A stretch of 64,000 nucleotides of DNA from Acidimicrobiia bacterium (lineage in GTDB: Bacteria; Actinomycetota; Acidimicrobiia; Acidimicrobiales; Bin134). Within the stretch, counting starts at the first letter, position 1; the number at the start of each line of letters is the position of its first letter. A program made the translations under genes and the position numbers. Location of the stretch: the NCBI GenBank assembly GCA_022822905.1, contig JAJDYE010000002.1, positions 1 to 64,000 of the forward strand, written 5' to 3'. The notes beneath the pieces were generated by a model that saw only the letters and a program-made list of their open reading frames with translations, was not told where the DNA came from and did no database searches. Of the stretch, positions 59,826-64,000 are shown in pieces.

Positions 59826-61046
59826 TTATTTGCCGTGGCCCAGGGGCAATATGGCGGTGTCGGGGATGAGCTCCACGTCGATGCCGTCGGGCAGCGGGAA
59901 TTCGAAGTCGGGATACCGACGCTGGGCGGTCGCCCGATAGCGGTCGGTGGAGTGGATCGGGTCGGGGTCGTACTCCGGGATGACCTTGGTGCCGAACACT
60001 TCGAGCATCTCGTCGATCTCGTCATGCTCCATGCCTTCGCCGGGCAGGCCGAACACCACCTGATCGCAGCCGACCGTCTGATAACGGGCCACCTGTTCGC
60101 AGACCTCTTCGGCATTGCCGCACAGCATGTAGCCGCCGGCAATGGCCCCGTCGAGCATCTCGTCGGTCCACTCGATCTGGTTGGGCGCGGAAGGCCAGGT
60201 GATGGCGTCGGGTGACTTGGGCATGGTGTCGTGGTAGAGGTTCACCATCGTGACCAGGTAGCCCCGCCCCTTGGCTTTGGCGATCTCGCGGGCCCGTTCC
60301 CGGTCCTCTAGGCAGATGACGGCGTTGGTCATCATCACGTTGTCGTTCTTGAACTGGCCGATCTGCTCCACCGGGCTTTGGATGGCTTCCTTGTAGGCGT
60401 CGATGCGGCCCTTGAGGTTGAAGATGGGCTCGAAGTTGAAGGCGATGGCGCCGATGCCCAGCGACCCGGCCTTGGCGAAGGTGGGCGGGTTGCCGCACGC
60501 CACCCAGATGGGGGGATGGCCGTGGCCGTGGGGCTTGGGCAGCACGTTGTGGGGCTTGGGCACCGAGAAGTGCTCGCCCTCGAAGCAGTAGTCACGCTGC
60601 TCCCACATGCGGGGGATCTCGCGGATTACCTCATCCCACATCGACTTGGTTTCGGGCGGGGTCAGCCCGCCGAAGGTGGCCACTTCATGGCTGCCTGCAC
60701 CTCGCCCGGTGCCGAACTCAAAGCGGTTCTCGGTGATGTGGTCGAGCATTGCAGCCCGCTCGGCAATGCGGACCGGGTGTTCTTTGGCGGTGGGCAGGCT
60801 GGTGATGCCGGTGGAGAGATGGATGCGATCGGTTTTGGCGGCTACGTAGCCCATGACCGGCGCTGGCGCCGACATGTGGCTGTATTCAGTGAGGCAGTGG
60901 TGCTCGCCGAACCAGGCGTATTTCCAGTTGTACTTGTCAGCGGTGATGACGTAGTGGGCCTCCCGCATCAAGGCAGTGTGCTCGGCTTCGGTGTCGTGGG
61001 CTGCTGGCCCGGGGATGTAGCCGTTTACGAATATTCCGAACTCCAT
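59826..61046 (-). CDS. Luciferase-like FMN/F420-dependent oxidoreductase
   Basis: 406 aa. MEFGIFVNGYIPGPAAHDTEAEH, YAWFGEHHCLTEYSHMSAP and HPVRIAERAAMLDHITENRFEFGTGRG are typical of the bacterial luciferase-like monooxygenase family. The TIM barrel would bind FMN or F420. It is the first gene of the TetR-associated operon, ATG behind GGAGGAGA. Substrate unknown. Confidence 0.9.
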   Translation of the reverse strand: MEFGIFVNGYIPGPAAHDTEAEHTALMREAHYVITADKYNWKYAWFGEHHCLTEYSHMSAPAPVMGYVAAKTDRIHLSTGITSLPTAKEHPVRIAERAAMLDHITENRFEFGTGRGAGSHEVATFGGLTPPETKSMWDEVIREIPRMWEQRDYCFEGEHFSVPKPHNVLPKPHGHGHPPIWVACGNPPTFAKAGSLGIGAIAFNFEPIFNLKGRIDAYKEAIQSPVEQIGQFKNDNVMMTNAVICLEDRERAREIAKAKGRGYLVTMVNLYHDTMPKSPDAITWPSAPNQIEWTDEMLDGAIAGGYMLCGNAEEVCEQVARYQTVGCDQVVFGLPGEGMEHDEIDEMLEVFGTKVIPEYDPDPIHSTDRYRATAQRRYPDFEFPLPDGIDVELIPDTAILPLGHGK

Positions 61047-61087
61047 GGTCTCCTCCGCGTCCGTTGGGTGAGGGCACTGCCGAGACA

Positions 61088-61110
61088 GTTCTAATTGAAG
61101 ATATTAGAAC
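61088..61110 (-). promoter_or_regulatory. Palindromic operator, probable TetR site
   Basis: GTTCTAAT, seven bases, ATTAGAAC: perfect 8-bp arms, 42 bp upstream of the oxidoreductase ATG. On the minus strand a TTGACT lies just upstream, so the palindrome covers the likely promoter. The TetR gene is the second gene of the operon, fitting autoregulation. Confidence 0.65.
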
Positions 61111-61118
61111 GCGTCAAG

Positions 61119-62066
61119 TCAAGCTTCACCCACTTGGCTGCGGAGGGAGTCCATCCAACTCTGGGCTTCGCTCCACGCGGAGGTGGCAATGCTGTTCTTC
61201 TCCTCGTGGCCCCGAGTTGTGGTGGGATAGGAGCCGAGGAACTTCACCTCGCCGTGCTTGGCGAGGATGCTGGTGAGGCAGTCGGCTACCAGTTGGTCAG
61301 CGATGTGGCCCTCAAGGTCGATAAGAAAGCAGTAATCGCCCAACGCCTTCTTGGTGGGCCGGGATTCCAGTTTGGTGAGGTTGATGGAGCGGGCCGCGAA
61401 CTCGGCGAGAATGCCCATCAGCGAGCCCGATCGGTCGGCACGCTGGAATACCACGATTGAGGTCTTGTCGCGCCCGGTGGGGGTAGGCACGCCCGAGCTG
61501 GAGACTGCTACGAAGCGGGTTTGGTTCTCCGGGTGGTCCTCGATGTCGGTGGCGATCAGCTCCAGGCCGTAGAGCTGCTGAGAAAGGGCGGTGCCGATGG
61601 CGGCAACCGCAGCGTCTTGGGAATGGGCGAGGTCCTGCGCCGCGGCTGCGGTGGAATTGGCCGCCACCTCTTCGGCATGGGGCAGGTTGTTGGTCAGATA
61701 GCGCCGGCACTGCGCAGTGGCCACTGGGAAGCTGATGACCCTTTGGATTGTCTCCAACGACGCGCCGGGAAGCCCGAGAAGGTGGAGTCGGACGTCGATT
61801 ATCACCTCTCGCTGGATGAGAAGGTCGTGTTCGAAGATCAAAGCGTCGAGGGCGACGTTTACCGTGCCCTCTATGGAATTCTCGATAGCGGTGAACCCCA
61901 AATCGGCGCGGCCGTCCGCGGCGGCTTCGAGCACCTCGGGGATCGACCGGCAGAGCAGGTGATCGGCTTCAGCCAGGTCGGGTTGGGTGAGAAGCGCCTC
62001 TTCGGTGAAAGTGCCCGGAGGTCCGAGATAGGCCACGTGGCTTATGGATCGGGCAGAGGCAGTCAC
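61119..62066 (-). CDS. pheA: Prephenate dehydratase
   Basis: About 315 aa. It converts prephenate to phenylpyruvate in phenylalanine synthesis. N-terminal VAYLGPPGTFTEEALL, then FTAIENSIEGTVNVALDAL, and the C-terminal ACT domain LTKLESRPTKKALGDYCFLIDLEGH, where phenylalanine binds (ESRP motif). The start may be GTG 62066 or GTG 62036; neither has a good ribosome site. Transcribed divergently from larB. Confidence 0.93.
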   Translation of the reverse strand: MTASARSISHVAYLGPPGTFTEEALLTQPDLAEADHLLCRSIPEVLEAAADGRADLGFTAIENSIEGTVNVALDALIFEHDLLIQREVIIDVRLHLLGLPGASLETIQRVISFPVATAQCRRYLTNNLPHAEEVAANSTAAAAQDLAHSQDAAVAAIGTALSQQLYGLELIATDIEDHPENQTRFVAVSSSGVPTPTGRDKTSIVVFQRADRSGSLMGILAEFAARSINLTKLESRPTKKALGDYCFLIDLEGHIADQLVADCLTSILAKHGEVKFLGSYPTTTRGHEEKNSIATSAWSEAQSWMDSLRSQVGEA

Positions 62067-62147
62067 AAAGGGGCAGGATAGTGGTATTGAGAAACGCGGT
62101 CGCGGTGAGAAAATGGCAAGGACTGTTGGAAAAGGCGGGATATCGAG

Positions 62148-62924
62148 GTGGATGAGGCTTTTCTTCGGCAAATGATGGACGACGTGCGCAGCGGGACGCT
62201 GTCGGCTGATGACGCAGTGCGGCGGCTGCGGCGGCTGCCGTTTGCCGATTTGGGGTTTGCCCGGGTGGATCATCATCGCAACCTCCGCCAGGGGCTGGCC
62301 GAGGTTGTCTACGGACCGGGCAAGACACCTGACCAATGCGCGGCCATTGTCAAGGAACTGCTCGATCAGCCCGGCGGTCCGGTGCTGTTGACTCGGGCCT
62401 CAGCCGAGCAGGCCGCCGCCTCGCTGGGCCTTAACCCTGGCGGGGAGCGCTACGAGGCCACCTTGGTCTGGCGGCCGGCACCCCCGCGGCCCGAGCGGGT
62501 AGTGCTGGCCGCGGCCGGTACTGCCGATCTCCGGGTGGCCGACGAGTGCGGAGTGGTACTGGCCGCCCATGGGCTGGCGCCGCAGCGGCTGAACGATGTG
62601 GGGGTGGCCGGACTTCATCGGATTCTGAACGAAGTCGACTCACTGGCGGAGGCCGACGCCGTGGTAGTGGTGGCTGGGATGGAGGGCGCCTTGGCCTCGG
62701 TCGTTGGAGGGCTGACGGCGGCCCCGGTGGTGGCCGTACCCACTAGCGCGGGGTACGGCTCTTCGCTGGAGGGGGTCACCCCGCTGCTGGCCATGATGTC
62801 GTCATGCGCCGCGGGAGTGACCGTTGTCGGAGTGGACAACGGCTTTGGGGCAGCCTGCGCGGTGCTGCGGCTGTTCAAGTCGCGGGATCGGGCGGCATCG
62901 CCAGCTGGGATAACCGATGGCTGA
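62148..62924 (+). CDS. larB: LarB-like pyridinium-3,5-biscarboxylic acid mononucleotide synthase
   Basis: 258 aa from GTG 62148. LarB carboxylates and hydrolyses nicotinic acid adenine dinucleotide in the first step of nickel-pincer cofactor synthesis. DLGFARVDHHRNLRQGLAEVVYGPGKTPDQ, VLAAAGTADLRVADE and VVGGLTAAPVVAVPTSAGYG are family segments (AIR-carboxylase-like fold). larC follows. larA and larE are not in the window. Confidence 0.9.
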   Translation: MDEAFLRQMMDDVRSGTLSADDAVRRLRRLPFADLGFARVDHHRNLRQGLAEVVYGPGKTPDQCAAIVKELLDQPGGPVLLTRASAEQAAASLGLNPGGERYEATLVWRPAPPRPERVVLAAAGTADLRVADECGVVLAAHGLAPQRLNDVGVAGLHRILNEVDSLAEADAVVVVAGMEGALASVVGGLTAAPVVAVPTSAGYGSSLEGVTPLLAMMSSCAAGVTVVGVDNGFGAACAVLRLFKSRDRAASPAGITDG

Positions 62925-62956
62925 GTGGAGCGACCGAAATCCGCGTGGAGTGAACA

Positions 62957-64000
62957 ATGGCTGAGCCGGCTGGCGTTGCCTGGTTCCACTGCTTCAGCGG
63001 GATCGCGGGCGACATGGCGCTGGGGGCGCTGATCGACGCCGGGGCAGATGTGGCCGAAGTGCGGGACATATGCGAACTGCTGCCCTTGGGTGGTTGGGAT
63101 CTGCAAGCCCATCCCACCCAGCGAGGGGGTGTCGCGGCTACCGACGTGCGGGTGATCACCCAGGAGACATCGGTGGTGCGTACCGCCAGTCACATCAATG
63201 CCCTCGTCGGAGAGGCTCGGCTGCCCGACCGGGTGGCCGACCGGGCGCTGGCGGTCTTCGACGCGTTGGCGAAGGCCGAGGGCAAGCTGCACCGCCGGCC
63301 GTCAGAGCAGGTCCATTTCCATGAAGTGGGCGGGCTCGACGCCATCATCGATGTGGTGGGCACCTGCGCTGCACTGGAGGTACTGGGGATTGACCAGGTT
63401 TACTCCAGTGCGGTGGCGTGCGGGCGGGGAATGATCCGCAGCGCCCACGGGCACCTGCCCAATCCGCCGCCCGCCGTGGTGGAACTGCTGGTGGGGTGCC
63501 CGACGTTCGGCTTGGATGTGGGATTGGAGCTGACCACGCCCACCGGTGCGGCGATTCTCTCGGCCCTGGCGGAAGGCTGGGGGCCCATGCCGCCGATGAC
63601 GATCTCAGCGAGCGGGTTTGGCGCGGGCGACAACCAACTGGAGGATCGTCCCAATCTGACTCAAGTGGTGGTGGGGACGATGGCGGCATCTCGCCCCGCG
63701 GGCCAGCCGGTGATGTTGTTTGAGACCAACGTGGATGACGCGACGGGGGAGACCCTGGCGCACACGGTGGCATCGCTGCTGGATGCAGGGGCGCACGATG
63801 CCTGGATCACGCCGATCGTCATGAAGAAGGGGCGGCCGGCGTACACGGTGAGTGCATTGGCCGATCCTGCGGTGGGCGATCAGGTGGCGGCCACGCTGGC
63901 GGAGGAGACGGGGTCTCTGGGGGTGCGGGGGCAGTTGATCGAGCGGTGGCCTCGGGCCCGGTTGGAGCATGAGGTGGACGTGGATGGGCGCCGGGTTCGG
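62957..64000 (+). CDS. larC: LarC-like nickel insertion protein (partial, runs off window)
   Basis: 348 codons in one open frame from ATG 62957, with GTGGAG upstream, to the window end. N-terminal WFHCFSGIAGDMALGALIDAG, central VHFHEVGGLDAIIDVVGT with the metal-binding His residues, PNPPPAVVELL, ELTTPTGAAILSAL, and the C-terminal part FETNVDDATGETLAHTVASL with PIVMKKGRPAYTVSAL. LarC inserts nickel by CTP-dependent chemistry. The LarC1 and LarC2 parts are continuous here, without the frameshift known in lactobacilli. Confidence 0.9.
   Translation, partial: MAEPAGVAWFHCFSGIAGDMALGALIDAGADVAEVRDICELLPLGGWDLQAHPTQRGGVAATDVRVITQETSVVRTASHINALVGEARLPDRVADRALAVFDALAKAEGKLHRRPSEQVHFHEVGGLDAIIDVVGTCAALEVLGIDQVYSSAVACGRGMIRSAHGHLPNPPPAVVELLVGCPTFGLDVGLELTTPTGAAILSALAEGWGPMPPMTISASGFGAGDNQLEDRPNLTQVVVGTMAASRPAGQPVMLFETNVDDATGETLAHTVASLLDAGAHDAWITPIVMKKGRPAYTVSALADPAVGDQVAATLAEETGSLGVRGQLIERWPRARLEHEVDVDGRRVR

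Overview
The window is a high-GC actinobacterial chromosome segment that spans the replication origin. The gene order ECF sigma, anti-sigma, trxB, trxA, cwlM, parB, parA, rsmG, khpB(jag), yidC, yidD, rnpA, rpmH, dnaA, dnaN, recF, DUF721, gyrB, gyrA, DUF3566, tRNA-Ile matches the sigM-trxB2-trxC-cwlM-parB ... gyrA-Rv0007-ileT block of Mycobacterium tuberculosis. A SigH/SigR-type sigma with an RsrA-like partner, a DUF2342 (F420-associated) protein, a luciferase-like F420/FMN oxidoreductase and actinobacterial Tad genes agree with this. The mix of P450s, arylsulfatases, acyl-CoA enzymes and a glycine betaine transporter suggests a heterotrophic, possibly marine Acidimicrobiia-like organism. That placement is inference; no rRNA is present.

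Layout. 0-4 kb: glycine betaine type ABC transporter (substrate-binding lipoprotein cut by the window edge, a double-length permease, a CBS-domain ATPase). 4-18.7 kb: a catabolic island on the minus strand with a pseudorhomboid, three tandem arylsulfatase paralogues interrupted by a relBE module, a Baeyer-Villiger-type monooxygenase, two P450s, an orphan ferric-iron binding lipoprotein under a DtxR/IdeR-like box, and a methyltransferase. An acyl-CoA dehydrogenase diverges from these. 20-23.7 kb: sigma/anti-sigma, DUF2342, tilS, hpt. 23.8-33 kb: one long overlapping Tad/Flp-type pilus operon ending in a giant LysM-BTAD membrane regulator. 33-36 kb: a DUF4349 lipoprotein divergent from an ECF sigma and its anti-sigma, with an ECF-type promoter in front of the lipoprotein gene. 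36-55 kb: the origin block, with genes left of dnaA mostly on minus (parB to rpmH) and right of it on plus, two parS sites, DnaA boxes upstream of dnaA and a likely oriC between dnaA and dnaN. 55-61 kb: a TetR-associated minus-strand operon (luciferase-like oxidoreductase, TetR, MaoC hydratase, SDR, family III CoA-transferase, HisN-like phosphatase) with a clear palindromic operator. 61-64 kb: pheA, then larB and the first part of larC.

Most striking signals: (i) a relBE module sitting between the third sulfatase and a recognisable remnant of a monooxygenase 3' end, which records an older monooxygenase-sulfatase duplication; (ii) a roughly 93-nt near-perfect GC-rich stem-loop in the cwlM-parB gap; (iii) an abrupt base-composition change inside dnaA at the domain III/IV boundary, followed by a repeated GGGGA(A/T)A array in the dnaA-dnaN gap; (iv) the LysM-BTAD protein and a P-loop-deficient CpaE-like protein in the Tad operon; (v) an ECF promoter linking the DUF4349 lipoprotein to the adjacent SigM-like sigma. 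I saw no CRISPR array, no rRNA and no insertion sequence. I did not find a wholly new system that I would claim with confidence.
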